Numbered from the stretch's first letter, positions 51,582-60,496 are shown. The stretch: DNA of 64,000 nucleotides from Nocardia brasiliensis NBRC 14402 (GCF_000308475.2 NZ_BAFT02000113.1:1-64000); one strand, 5' to 3'. Notes: a model not told the origin generated them from the sequence alone. Numbers and translations are program-made.

Positions 51582-52616
51582 GTGCGGCTAGGGGTACTCG
51601 ACGTCGGAAGCAATACCGTCCACCTGCTCGTGGTGGACGCGCACCGGGGCGGACACCCCATGCCCATGAGCTCCACGAAAGCGACGCTACGGCTGTCGGA
51701 AAACATGGACGACGAGGGCCGGATCACCGAATCCGGCGCGCAGCGGCTGATCGCGACCGTCGCCGAATTCGCCAGCATCGCCGAGACTTCCAGGTGCGTC
51801 GAGCTGATGCCGTTCGCCACCTCGGCGCTGCGCGAAGCCACCAACTCCGAGGCGGTGCTCGGGCGTGTCCGCGCCGAGACCGGCGTCGATCTGCAGGTGC
51901 TCACCGGTGTCGACGAGGCCAGGCTGACCTTCCTCGCGGTGCGGCGCTGGTTCGGCTGGAGCGCGGGCCGCATTCTCAACCTCGACATCGGCGGCGGCTC
52001 GCTGGAGATGACGAACGGCGGCGACGAGGAACCCGACGTCTCGCTCTCGCTGCAACTCGGGGCCGGACGGTTGACCAGAGAGTGGCTGCGCGAGGACCCG
52101 CCGGGTAAGCGCCGGGTCAACGTGCTGCGCGACTGGCTCGACGCGGAGCTCGCCCTGCCCGCGAAACAGCTGATCGACGCCGGTAAACCGGACCTGGCGG
52201 TGGGCACGTCGAAGACCTTCCGCTCGCTGGCCCGGCTGACCGGCGCCGCACCCTCTGCCGCGGGGCCGCGGGTGCGTCGTACACTCACCAGCTCAGGTCT
52301 GCGCCAACTGATTGCGTTCATCTCGCGAATGACGGCCGCCGACCGTGCAGAATTGGAAGGCGTAAGTTCCGATCGGTCACAGCAATTGGTGGCTGGCGCA
52401 TTGATCGCGGAGGCGAGTATGCGGGCACTATCGCTGGAGTCCCTCGAGATTTGTCCGTGGGCGCTGCGGGAAGGGCTGATCCTGCGCAAACTGGATACCG
52501 ACATGAACGGCGGACCCCGAGCGACAGCCATACCGGGCCCGGCGACCGACAGCGGCCGCCCGGCGCCCGGCGATGGTGTGGCGCTATCGGGGCCGATAGG
52601 AACGGTTTCGTCATGA
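51582..52616 (+). CDS. ppx: Exopolyphosphatase, Ppx/GppA family
   Basis: The 344-residue protein has the ASKHA-fold phosphate loops D-V-G-S-N-T-V-H-L-L-V and D-I-G-G-G-S-L-E and the catalytic glutamate in F-A-T-S-A-L-R-E-A. Like Rv0496 it is the short form and should hydrolyse polyphosphate, possibly also pppGpp. Together with ppk2 and senX3-regX3, the window holds several phosphate genes. The stop overlaps the next start as ATGA. Confidence 0.9.
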   Translation: MRLGVLDVGSNTVHLLVVDAHRGGHPMPMSSTKATLRLSENMDDEGRITESGAQRLIATVAEFASIAETSRCVELMPFATSALREATNSEAVLGRVRAETGVDLQVLTGVDEARLTFLAVRRWFGWSAGRILNLDIGGGSLEMTNGGDEEPDVSLSLQLGAGRLTREWLREDPPGKRRVNVLRDWLDAELALPAKQLIDAGKPDLAVGTSKTFRSLARLTGAAPSAAGPRVRRTLTSSGLRQLIAFISRMTAADRAELEGVSSDRSQQLVAGALIAEASMRALSLESLEICPWALREGLILRKLDTDMNGGPRATAIPGPATDSGRPAPGDGVALSGPIGTVSS

Positions 52617-54145
52617 GTGAGGATTCCAAGCAGCTGTCGGTCGCCGAGCTGCTGGCCCGGAACGGGCAGCAGGGCGCGTCGTCCGGCGGCGGCAGGCGGC
52701 GCCGCGGCGGCCGGGGCATCTCGGTGGCCGAGCTGACCGGTGACATGCCTGCCATCGGCAGCGGCCAGTCGTCGCATGCGGCACCCGACGACGCGGCCGA
52801 CGAGCCGGTCTACGAGACACCGTCGTACGAACCGCCCACGCCGGAACCTGTCTCGTATACGCCGTCGCCGGAACCGTATTCGCCGATGTCGGGCCCGATC
52901 TCGATGTACGACCCGCTCGCCGCGTACGCCCAGCCGGAACCGCAGGACGATCCCCCGCCCGGTCGCTCGAACCGGGTGATGCCCGGGCGGGAGATGCCGT
53001 CGTCGCGGCATACGCCCGCGGCCGATCCGCTCTCGCCGGGCACGCCGGTCGGGGATCTGTACGCGCCTTCGCCCAATCCGTATGCGCCCTCGCCCAATCC
53101 GTACGCGGTCCCGCCCGCCGAGGAGTCCTCGGCGCGGTCCGGTCGCCGGCGCAGGCATGCCGAGCCGGAGGAAGAGACCACCGAGGTGCGCCCGCCGCTG
53201 CGGGATCTCGGCCGGCCGGAGCCGGGTGCCGCGAGCAGCGGTCTGCCCGACCGTGCGGGCCCGACCGGCAGGCCACCCCGCGACGAGCGCAACGGCGCGG
53301 GCGGCCGAGCCGCACGCCGGCGCGCCGCGGAAGCCGACGAGTTCGAGGCCGGGCCGTCGACCGCCGCGTGGAACGGTTTCGCGGCCGAGGCGCCGCCCGA
53401 ACCCAGGACCGCCGCGCCGTGGGCGCCGACCCCCGAACCCAAGCCGGAGCTGGAACGAAGATCCAACCAGCGCAACGGCGAGCGCGCGTTACCCGCCTGG
53501 TCGGCACGAAGACACAAACCTGCCGCGCCGGAACCCGAGGACGTCGAGCCGGAGTCCGGTGGCCTGCCGACCGCCGCGTGGTCGCTGGCCAGCCAGGACC
53601 AGCAATTGCTTTCCGGCCAGACCGTCGCGGGCGATCTGCTCCGGGACGGTGTCGAGCGAGCCGAACGCGCGAGTGCCGGTCGAGGCAAACGCGGTTCGAA
53701 GCGGGATGTCGCGCCGCACGAGGACGAACTCGACATCTACGACGGCAAGACCGATTTCTACGAGCCGGTCGAGTTGGCCGACGAGAACGACGACGACCTC
53801 GACGACCATGAGGAGCGCGGGCCGGGCCGGGCCGCCGCGCGCCGCCGCTCGTCTCGCGTCGCGCGCAAGGCCGAGTTCGACGCCAACCGCCGGCAGTGGT
53901 TGATCCTGGGCGGGCAGAGCACCGGCGCGGCCGTGGCGGGCATGCTGCTGTTCAAGGGTTTCGAGCGCATGTGGGAGATGCTGCCCTGGGTGGCGCTGGC
54001 CCTGGCGATGATCGTGATCCTCGGTCTGGTCGCCCTGGTCCGGATTCTGCGCCGGACCGATGACGTGCTGAGCACGGTGATCGCGGTGGTCGTCGGCGTC
54101 TTCGTCACGCTGGGACCGCTAGCCTTTCTGCTCAGTACGAACTGA
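52613..54145 (+). CDS. Membrane protein with long disordered N-terminus (Rv0497-like)
   Basis: The 510-residue protein has a disordered, Pro/Glu/Arg-rich region up to about 420. It ends with two or three membrane helices (WLILGGQSTGAAVAGMLLF, WVALALAMIVILGLVALV, VIAVVVGVFVTLGPLAFLL). Near the start the short motif S-V-A-E-L occurs twice (9-13 and 37-41), each after basic or polar sequence, which suggests a repeated docking motif. It is translationally coupled to ppx, as Rv0496-Rv0497. Function is unknown. Confidence 0.78.
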   Translation: MSEDSKQLSVAELLARNGQQGASSGGGRRRRGGRGISVAELTGDMPAIGSGQSSHAAPDDAADEPVYETPSYEPPTPEPVSYTPSPEPYSPMSGPISMYDPLAAYAQPEPQDDPPPGRSNRVMPGREMPSSRHTPAADPLSPGTPVGDLYAPSPNPYAPSPNPYAVPPAEESSARSGRRRRHAEPEEETTEVRPPLRDLGRPEPGAASSGLPDRAGPTGRPPRDERNGAGGRAARRRAAEADEFEAGPSTAAWNGFAAEAPPEPRTAAPWAPTPEPKPELERRSNQRNGERALPAWSARRHKPAAPEPEDVEPESGGLPTAAWSLASQDQQLLSGQTVAGDLLRDGVERAERASAGRGKRGSKRDVAPHEDELDIYDGKTDFYEPVELADENDDDLDDHEERGPGRAAARRRSSRVARKAEFDANRRQWLILGGQSTGAAVAGMLLFKGFERMWEMLPWVALALAMIVILGLVALVRILRRTDDVLSTVIAVVVGVFVTLGPLAFLLSTN

Positions 54146-54160
54146 GGCAGGGGAGCGGCT

Positions 54161-55231
54161 GTGGGCAAGATCGGGCAGGCGAACGAGACCACGGCGCGGC
54201 ACGCGCCCGCAACCGCGGCGTGGCAGGGGGCCGAAACCGCAGCGCGGCAGGCGCCCGACACGGCAGCGCGGCAGGGGGTCGATACCGCCGGGCGGCAGAC
54301 GGTCGACGCCGACGTGCGTCCGGCCGCCGTCGCCCCCGGTGAACCGGCCGGCGGTGCGGATCGACGGCAGATCCTGGTCGGGCTGTCGACGGCGTCGGTC
54401 TATCCGCAGAACACCGAGGCCGCCTTCCGGTACGCGGCCGAAATCGGTTACGACGGCGTCGAATTGATGGTCTGGGCCGAGCCGGCCAGTCAGAGCATCG
54501 CCACCGTGCAGTCCTATGCGCGCAAGTACGACGTGCCGGTCATCGCGATTCACGCGCCGTGCCTGTTGATCTCGCAGCGGGTGTGGGGCGCGGACCCGGC
54601 CGCCAAACTCGAACGCAGCGTGCGCACCGCGGAGGCCCTGGGTGCGCGCACCGTGGTGGTGCACCCGCCGTTCCGCTGGCAGCGCAGGTACGCGGAGAAT
54701 TTCGCGGATCAGGTGGCCGAGCTCGAGGCCGACAGCGAGGTCGTCGTCGCGGTGGAGAACATGTTCCCGATGCGCGCCGACACCCTGTTCGGGCGCGGGG
54801 CGCGGTCGGTGAAGCGCTTGGAGCGCCGCGGCGGCCCCGGCATCGGGCTCACCGCGTTCAGCCCGTCCTACGATCCGACCGATACCGGATTCGCGCACTA
54901 CACCCTGGACCTCTCGCACACCGCGACCGCGGGCGCGGACCCCTTGGCGCTGGCCGCCCGGATGGGCCCGGGTCTGGCGCATCTGCATCTCGCCGACGGA
55001 CGCGGGGCCGCGCACGACGAGCACCTGATCCCCGGCGAGGGCACCCAGCCGTGCGTCGAGCTGTGCGAGACGCTGGTCCGCACCGGTTTCACAGGGCAGG
55101 CGGTCGCGGAGATCAATACCCAGAACGCGCGCACCACGCAGGCTCGCGCGGCGATGTTGCATCGCACGCTCGCGTTCGCGCGCCTGCATCTCAACGGCGT
55201 GACCGCGCCGACGCCCGCAATTCACCCCTGA
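54161..55231 (+). CDS. Sugar phosphate isomerase/epimerase-like TIM-barrel protein (Rv0498-like)
   Basis: This 356-residue protein has an xylose-isomerase-like TIM barrel from about residue 70 (VGLSTASVYPQNTEAAF), with IHAPCLL, VVHPPFRW, VAVENMFPM and HLADG metal-site strands. It has an unusual N-terminal extension of about 68 residues made of five 8-residue repeats (T-A-A-R-Q-x-x-D). The GTG start is supported by AGGGGAG six bases upstream, so the extension should be translated. Its mycobacterial counterpart lacks such a region, as far as I recall. The catalytic substrate is unknown. Confidence 0.8.
   Translation: MGKIGQANETTARHAPATAAWQGAETAARQAPDTAARQGVDTAGRQTVDADVRPAAVAPGEPAGGADRRQILVGLSTASVYPQNTEAAFRYAAEIGYDGVELMVWAEPASQSIATVQSYARKYDVPVIAIHAPCLLISQRVWGADPAAKLERSVRTAEALGARTVVVHPPFRWQRRYAENFADQVAELEADSEVVVAVENMFPMRADTLFGRGARSVKRLERRGGPGIGLTAFSPSYDPTDTGFAHYTLDLSHTATAGADPLALAARMGPGLAHLHLADGRGAAHDEHLIPGEGTQPCVELCETLVRTGFTGQAVAEINTQNARTTQARAAMLHRTLAFARLHLNGVTAPTPAIHP
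54188..54307 (+). repeat. 24-bp coding minisatellite, five units
   Basis: Five tandem 24-base units encode TTARHAPA, TAAWQGAE, TAARQAPD, TAARQGVD and TAGRQTVD. Core DNA such as ACGGCAGCGCGGCAGG recurs with few changes. Confidence 0.85.
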
Positions 55232-55237
55232 ATCCTT

Positions 55238-55297
55238 GCGCCGCAACAAAATAGTCTGCGCCGCTGCGAAATAATCTGTACCCCAACGAAATAGGTG
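55238..55297. repeat. Three 20-bp direct repeats in intergenic DNA
   Basis: Units start at 55238, 55258 and 55278 with no gaps. Unit 1 is GCGCCGCAACAAAATAGTCT and unit 2 differs at four positions; unit 3 keeps the A-rich core. The AAATA tracts are exactly 20 bases apart (55249, 55269, 55289), and an inverted TTATTTCGC follows at 55301. Confidence 0.75.
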
Positions 55298-55499
55298 CCG
55301 TTATTTCGCGCATTCCGTTGACTTCGCGCATCCGAAACAGTCGGCAAACCGGGGGTGTGCCGATCGTAAAGTGTGCGCCAGTGTGATGTATGCGACCGAG
55401 GGTGAACGGGAAGCCCGATCCGGTTCGTTCTACGCTGTATGAATGTCGCGGAACGGTAACCCTGCCCGCCGACGCGGTGAGCCGACGACAGGAGTGACG

Positions 55500-56384
55500 A
55501 TGACGGCCGACCTGGATCTCACACAGGCCACGGCGACCGACGCCCCGTTCAGCCGGGTGCTCGCGCTGACCGAACTGCTCTCGACGACCCCCGACACCGG
55601 TCGCTACCTCGGCATGATCGACAAGGTCTGGACGATCGGCAAGAAGGTGCACGGCGGCACCATGGTCGCGGCCAGTGCCGCGGCGGGCCTGAAGTGGCTG
55701 CGCGCGGCCGACCCCGCGCTGGCCGATATGGCTCCGGTCGCCGCCAGCTCGGACTTCCTCGGCGCGCCCGACCCGGGCGAGGTCGAATACGAGGTGCATA
55801 TCCGCAAGATCGGCCGGCAGATCTGCCTCGCCGACACCAACCTGATGCAGCACGGGCGGACACTGGTGCGCACCGCGCTGACGTTCAGCCGCTTGGACGA
55901 CGCCGAACCGCGCTACGCCCGTCAGCACGACGACATGCCGGTCGAACCGCCCGCCGACGCCATCGGCTACGGGCCGGACTCGCCGATGAGCAGCGTCGTG
56001 CACGTCGGCCAGGGCGCCGAGCTGTACATCGATCGGGACTGGGCCCGCTTCCTCGAAGGTCAGCAGGGCGAGCCCCGGCTGCGGTTGTGGCTGCGCCCGC
56101 GTCCGGGTGACGAACAGAACGCCGAGACCGCCATGTTCATGGCGATGATGGGCGCGGACATGAGCCCGCCGGTGCCGGTGAACCTCGGTCATTTCGGCTG
56201 GGCGCCGACCGTTCAGATGGCCACCTACCTGCGGCGCAAGCCGGCTGCGGGCTGGCTGCGCATCATCGCGACCACGCACGAAGTGGGCGAGCGCATGTTC
56301 GACGAGGACCAGCTGGTGCTCGACTCGACCGGCGCCGTCGTAGCGCAGAGCAGGCAGCTGGCGCTCATCCCGCAACAGCGCTGA
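55500..56384 (+). CDS. Acyl-CoA thioesterase-like double hot-dog protein (Rv0499-like)
   Basis: The 294-residue protein fits a TesB-like two hot-dog-domain thioesterase: VHGGTMVAASAAAGLKWL in the first domain and a W-x-P/NLGHFGWAPT segment in the second. It should hydrolyse acyl-CoA or bind acyl chains. ATG 55500 has AGGAG seven bases upstream. An ATG at 55443 is six bases after TACGCT and would give a leaderless mRNA with a 19-residue extension. The place before proC matches Rv0499. Confidence 0.78.
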   Translation: MTADLDLTQATATDAPFSRVLALTELLSTTPDTGRYLGMIDKVWTIGKKVHGGTMVAASAAAGLKWLRAADPALADMAPVAASSDFLGAPDPGEVEYEVHIRKIGRQICLADTNLMQHGRTLVRTALTFSRLDDAEPRYARQHDDMPVEPPADAIGYGPDSPMSSVVHVGQGAELYIDRDWARFLEGQQGEPRLRLWLRPRPGDEQNAETAMFMAMMGADMSPPVPVNLGHFGWAPTVQMATYLRRKPAAGWLRIIATTHEVGERMFDEDQLVLDSTGAVVAQSRQLALIPQQR

Positions 56385-56411
56385 GTTCGCCCTCGCATAG
56401 CCTTGACTCCC

Positions 56412-57287
56412 ATGACGAGAATTGCGGTTATCGGTGGCGGACGCATCGGGGAGGCGCTGATCGCGGGCTTACTCGAGTCCGGACGGTTGGCGAAGGACCT
56501 GGTTGTCGTCGAGCCGGTGACCGAGCGGGCCGCGCAGATCGCCGAGCAGTTCTCGGTGCGGGTGACCGATTCCGTCGCCGACGCCGCGGTCGGCGCGGAC
56601 CTGTTGGTCGTCGCGGTGAAACCCGCCGACGTGGACGCCGTGATGACCGCGCTCGGCAAGGCCGCGCTCAGCGACAACGCCAGTGTGGGCAACGATCGGG
56701 ACCAGATTCTGGTGTCGCTGGCGGCCGGTGTGCCGACCGCGCGTCTGGAGGCGAAGCTGCCCGCCGGCTTCCCGGTGGTCCGGGTGATGCCGAATACGCC
56801 GATGCTGGTCGGTCAGGGCATGAGCGTGATCGCGCCGGGCCGGTACGCCCGGGCCCAGCAGCTGGAACTGGTGACCGACGTGCTGGGCGCGGTCGGCAAG
56901 GTGGTGACGGTCGCGGAAGCCCAGATGGACGCGGTCACCGCGGTCTCCGGGTCGGGCCCCGCCTATTTCTTCCTGATCGTCGAGGCCATGGTGGACGCCG
57001 GCGTCGGCCTCGGCCTGACCCGTGAGGTGGCCACCGAACTGGTGGTGCAGACCATGATCGGTTCGGCGGCGCTGCTGCAGGAGTCCGAGCAGAGTGCGGC
57101 CGAGTTGCGGGCCGCGGTCACCTCCCCGGCGGGCACCACCGCGGCCGCGGTCCGTGAGCTGGAGCGTGGCGGCGTCCGTTCGGCGTTCCTGGAGGCGTTG
57201 CACGCCGCCAAGCAGCGCTCGGCCGAGCAAGGCGGCGTGAGCGACGGTCCGGTCGGCGTCGGGACCGGAGTCGGCGCCGGAGCGTGA
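56412..57287 (+). CDS. proC: Pyrroline-5-carboxylate reductase
   Basis: ProC makes proline from 1-pyrroline-5-carboxylate with NAD(P)H. The protein (291 residues from this ATG) shows V-I-G-G-G-R-I-G, V-K-P-A-D-V, R-V-M-P-N-T-P and the signature V-S-G-S-G-P-A-Y and S-P-A-G-T-T-A-A. A Gly/Val-rich tail is extra. TAGCCT eight bases before the ATG predicts a leaderless mRNA; a TTG at 56403 is an alternative start. Confidence 0.96.
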   Translation: MTRIAVIGGGRIGEALIAGLLESGRLAKDLVVVEPVTERAAQIAEQFSVRVTDSVADAAVGADLLVVAVKPADVDAVMTALGKAALSDNASVGNDRDQILVSLAAGVPTARLEAKLPAGFPVVRVMPNTPMLVGQGMSVIAPGRYARAQQLELVTDVLGAVGKVVTVAEAQMDAVTAVSGSGPAYFFLIVEAMVDAGVGLGLTREVATELVVQTMIGSAALLQESEQSAAELRAAVTSPAGTTAAAVRELERGGVRSAFLEALHAAKQRSAEQGGVSDGPVGVGTGVGAGA

Positions 57288-57567
57288 GCCGGCCCGCCCT
57301 CGGCGCGCGACACGACGAAGGGCCGGACTCGCCGTGAGTTTGCTCCCACCGGATCCGGACCGACGGGGCAAATCGGGCCTGGACGGCGGCGAGGCGAACA
57401 TCGCACATCCGCGGGATGACCGGTCGGATTCCGATCGGAAAAGCTTATTTCTCACTCCCGTCGCAGTAACACCACTGGTCCCGCTAAGCTTCAAGGAGCA
57501 CGTGCGTGTCTGTTCCGCCGGTGGGGAAGCCGGCGGCGCGGACGTGCCGGAGGTCAATGGTGCAATG

Positions 57568-57867
57568 ATGTCTTCGAACAAGATGTCTGCAAGTAGCTCA
57601 GGGAGTTCGAGTGGCTCCGGTCCCTCGGGCAGCCGGGGCGGTTCCCGGGCACCGAGTGGTCCGGGTGCGCAGGGTCAACCCATGCTCGGCGGCACTCAAT
57701 TTCTCACGGTCGCCGAGGTGGCGAGCCTGATGCGAGTGTCCAAGATGACGGTGTACCGGCTGGTGCATTCCGGTGAGCTGCCCGCAGTGCGGGTGGGTCG
57801 GTCGTTCCGGGTGCACGCCAAGGCGGTACACGACTATCTGGAAACGTCCTACTTCGACGCGGGCTGA
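57568..57867 (+). CDS. BldC/excisionase-type MerR-like DNA-binding protein (Rv0500A-like)
   Basis: The 99-residue protein ends with a conserved MerR-like helix-turn-helix domain (FLTVAEVASLMRVSKMTVYRLVHSGELPAVRVGRSFRVHAKAVHDYLE), the BldC type that binds DNA repeats cooperatively in actinomycetes. A Ser/Gly-rich N-terminus of about 45 residues precedes it. The start is uncertain: ATG 57565 or 57568 after GGAGG, or GTG 57502 after AAGGAG. Confidence 0.88.
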   Translation: MSSNKMSASSSGSSSGSGPSGSRGGSRAPSGPGAQGQPMLGGTQFLTVAEVASLMRVSKMTVYRLVHSGELPAVRVGRSFRVHAKAVHDYLETSYFDAG

Positions 57868-58122
57868 GACGGCTGCGGTCACCCCGACGCAGGCGGTCGC
57901 CGGACGCGTTCCGGCGGCGAGCGATCAGGCGGTTTCGAAGGTCGTCGGACGTGCCGGTACGATAGATCCTCGGTTCGTGTTCGCCCGCCGGTGGCACCGC
58001 TTCTGGGTGCCCCGAGGTATCCGGCGGCGCGGGCACTGGGCGTGAGGCTTGCCGAGCGACCGGTCAGTTGGCGCACGTGAGTAGCGTGCGCGCCGAGTAG
58101 AGAGAACGCGAGGAACAACCCT

Positions 58123-58224
58123 ATGGGTTCTGTGATCAAGAAGCGCCGCAAGCGCATGTCGAAGAAGAAGCACCGCAAGCTGCTTCGCCGCACACGTGTG
58201 CAGCGGCGCAAACTCGGCAAGTAA
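58123..58224 (+). CDS. Small ribosomal protein bS22
   Basis: A 33-codon gene encodes a very basic peptide starting [11 protein letters not shown] and ending R-R-K-L-G-K. It is the AURKAIP1/COX24-like protein known as bS22 in mycobacterial 30S subunits, and the place after Rv0500A matches Rv0500B. GAGGAA lies about nine bases before the ATG. The 250-base leader holds a hairpin, GGCGCACG with CGTGCGCGCC, just upstream (58068-58098). Confidence 0.93.
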
Positions 58225-58242
58225 ACGCTGCGCGTCAACTGC

Positions 58243-58273
58243 AAGGCCCGTCACCGAAGAGGTGGCGGGCCTT
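58243..58273 (+). terminator. Terminator after bS22
   Basis: AAGGCCCGTCACC and GGTGGCGGGCCTT form a 13-bp stem with one wobble pair and the loop GAAGA. A few T residues follow. Confidence 0.85.
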
Positions 58274-58394
58274 TCGGTATTTCGGTGATTGAAGTCATCG
58301 TTAGAACCTGGTAAATCCCATCGGAACGCACAGACGCAGCGGCTACCCTAGGAACGGGGCAAAATGAAGTGGGGGCTTGTCAAGGTGGGATGCG

Positions 58395-59474
58395 GTGCCG
58401 GCTGGTTCTGAAGTTCGGGACGGACACACACCGAAGGTGGTGTTGGTAACCGGTGCGAGCCGCTTTTTCGGCGGCAATGTGGTCGCTCGTCTCGCGCAGG
58501 ATCCCGGTATCGAACGCATTCTCGCCGTCGACACCATGACCCCCAGCCGGGAATTGCAGCGCCGCATGGGCCGCGCCGAGTTCGTCCGCGCGGATATCCG
58601 AAATCCCTTGATCCGCAAGGTGGTCGACGGCAGCGCCGTGGATACCGTGGTGCACACCGCGGTGCTGGCCAAGCCGCCCGCCGGCGCGTCGCGTGCGGTG
58701 ATGAAGGACCTCAACGTGCTCGGCGCCATGCAGCTGCTCGCGGTGTGCCAGAAGGCGCCGACGGTGCGCCGGGTGGTGGTGCGTTCCTCGTCCGCGGTGT
58801 ACGGCTGCAGCGCGAAGGACCCCGCGAAATTCGCGGAGGAAATGAGCGCGCGCACGCCGCCGAGCGGTGGCTTCGCCCGCGACATGATCGAAATCGAAGG
58901 GTATGTGCGCGGATTGGCCCGGCGCCGGCCCGATATCGCGACGACAATTCTGCGTTTCGCACCGATCGTCGGGCCGCGCCTGGCCGGGCGCGGTGCGCAG
59001 TATCTGCGGTCCCCGCTCACGCCGACCGTGTTCGGCCGCGACGCCAGGATGCAACTGGTGCACGAGGAGGACGCGGTCGCCGCGCTGGCGCACGCCGCGC
59101 TCGCCGGGCGCGGCGGCACCGTCAACGTGGCCGGTGACGGCGCGCTGGCGCTGTCGCAGGCGGTGCGGCGGGCCGGGCGGATCGAATTGCCGGTTCCGTT
59201 CGCGCTCTTCCGCAGCGCGGGGCGGATTCTGATGGGGCCGGTGATGCGCGAATTCTCCGGCGAGCAGCTCGACTATTTCCATTTCGGTTGTGGCCTGGAC
59301 ACCACCCGGATGCGGGCCGAACTCGGTTTCGTGCCGCGCTGGACCACGGTGCAGGCCTTCGACGACTTCATCGGGGGCGCAGCGTCGCGGCCCGTCATCG
59401 ACCCCAAGTGGATCGATGCCGCAGAATCCAGACTGCTCGGCCTGCTCGGGGCCGGTACGGGAGCACAGCAATGA
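58395..59474 (+). CDS. galE2: Atypical NAD-dependent epimerase-like SDR (Rv0501/GalE2-like)
   Basis: The 359-residue extended SDR has a cofactor loop V-T-G-A-S-R-F-F-G and R-S-S-S-A-V-Y-G. The expected catalytic Y-x-x-x-K is absent: the aligned segment reads G-F-A-R-D-M. Sugar epimerase activity is therefore doubtful despite the usual name; NAD(P) or lipid-linked roles are possible. The GTG start follows AAGGTGGG. The stop overlaps the acyltransferase start as ATGA, as in Rv0501-Rv0502. Confidence 0.82.
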   Translation: MPAGSEVRDGHTPKVVLVTGASRFFGGNVVARLAQDPGIERILAVDTMTPSRELQRRMGRAEFVRADIRNPLIRKVVDGSAVDTVVHTAVLAKPPAGASRAVMKDLNVLGAMQLLAVCQKAPTVRRVVVRSSSAVYGCSAKDPAKFAEEMSARTPPSGGFARDMIEIEGYVRGLARRRPDIATTILRFAPIVGPRLAGRGAQYLRSPLTPTVFGRDARMQLVHEEDAVAALAHAALAGRGGTVNVAGDGALALSQAVRRAGRIELPVPFALFRSAGRILMGPVMREFSGEQLDYFHFGCGLDTTRMRAELGFVPRWTTVQAFDDFIGGAASRPVIDPKWIDAAESRLLGLLGAGTGAQQ

Positions 59475-60496
59475 ACGACGTAGCGAAAGTCATCCAACTC
59501 CACGACATACAGGTCGAGGCGCGGCCGCGCCCGCCCGCCCGGCGCTGGCCCGAACACCCGCAGGGCGAGGCGCCCGGCCAGGTGACGTCGCTGACCGAGC
59601 GGCTCGCCGCCGCCGAACCGCCTGCCCCGCAATCGCTCTCGGACCTGGTGCGGGGTGCGATCGGCAAGCAGATCGGCAAGACCGCGGAGTTCGCCCGGCG
59701 CCGGCTCACCGGCGACTACCAGGTGGACGAGTTCGGTTTCGACGAGCACCTGCTCGAGTCGGTGTTGCTGCCCGCGCTGCGGCCGATGTCGGAGCTGTGG
59801 TTCCGGGCCGAGGTGAGCGGCATGGCCAACATTCCGGAGGTGGGTGGCGCGCTGATCGTGGCCAACCACGCCGGCACCGTGCCGCTGGACGGGCTGATGC
59901 TGCAGCTGGCGATCCACGATCGGCATCCGAAGCAGCGGGCGCTGCGGCTGCTGGCCGCCGACCTGATCTTCGAGACGCCGGTGCTGGGCTCGCTGGCCAG
60001 GAAGGCCGGGCACACGCTGGCCTGCCGGGAAGACGCCGAAAGGCTGCTCCGCGCAGGCGAATTGACCGGTGTCTTCCCCGAAGGTTTCAAAGGCGTCGGC
60101 AAGCAATACGCCGACCGCTACAAGCTGCAGCGGTTCGGCCGCGGCGGTTTCGTGGCCGCGGCGGTACGCACCGGCGTGCCGATCATCCCGTGCTCCATCG
60201 TCGGCTCCGAGGAGATCTACCCGAAGCTGGCCGACATCAAGCCGCTGGCCCGGTTGCTCGGTTTGCCGTATTTCCCGGTGACGCCGCTGTTTCCGCACCT
60301 CGGCCCGCTCGGCGCGCTACCGCTGCCGTCGAAGTGGTACATCGAATTCGGCACACCCATCCCGACCACCGGCTACGAGCCGGAGGCGGCCGACGACCCG
60401 ATGACCATGTTCGAGGTCACCGACCAGGTGCGCGAGACCATCCAGTCGACGCTGTACAAACTGCTCACCAAGCGCCGCAACCCGTTCACCGGGTAG
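59471..60496 (+). CDS. Lysophospholipid acyltransferase-like protein (Rv0502-like)
   Basis: This 341-residue PlsC-type protein has the acyltransferase block V-A-N-H-A-G-T-V-P-L-D-G (the usual H-x4-D with one extra residue) and G-V-F-P-E-G-F-K-G. An N-terminal region of about 85 residues is polar and probably regulatory. It should acylate a phospholipid or polar lipid at the membrane. It is coupled to the galE2-like gene. Confidence 0.85.
   Translation: MNDVAKVIQLHDIQVEARPRPPARRWPEHPQGEAPGQVTSLTERLAAAEPPAPQSLSDLVRGAIGKQIGKTAEFARRRLTGDYQVDEFGFDEHLLESVLLPALRPMSELWFRAEVSGMANIPEVGGALIVANHAGTVPLDGLMLQLAIHDRHPKQRALRLLAADLIFETPVLGSLARKAGHTLACREDAERLLRAGELTGVFPEGFKGVGKQYADRYKLQRFGRGGFVAAAVRTGVPIIPCSIVGSEEIYPKLADIKPLARLLGLPYFPVTPLFPHLGPLGALPLPSKWYIEFGTPIPTTGYEPEAADDPMTMFEVTDQVRETIQSTLYKLLTKRRNPFTG

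Noticed and set aside
57557..57568. Four-codon upstream ORF (ATG GTG CAA TGA) overlapping the BldC-type start
   Set aside because: It could modulate translation, but a 12-base frame is expected by chance and the true start is unsettled.
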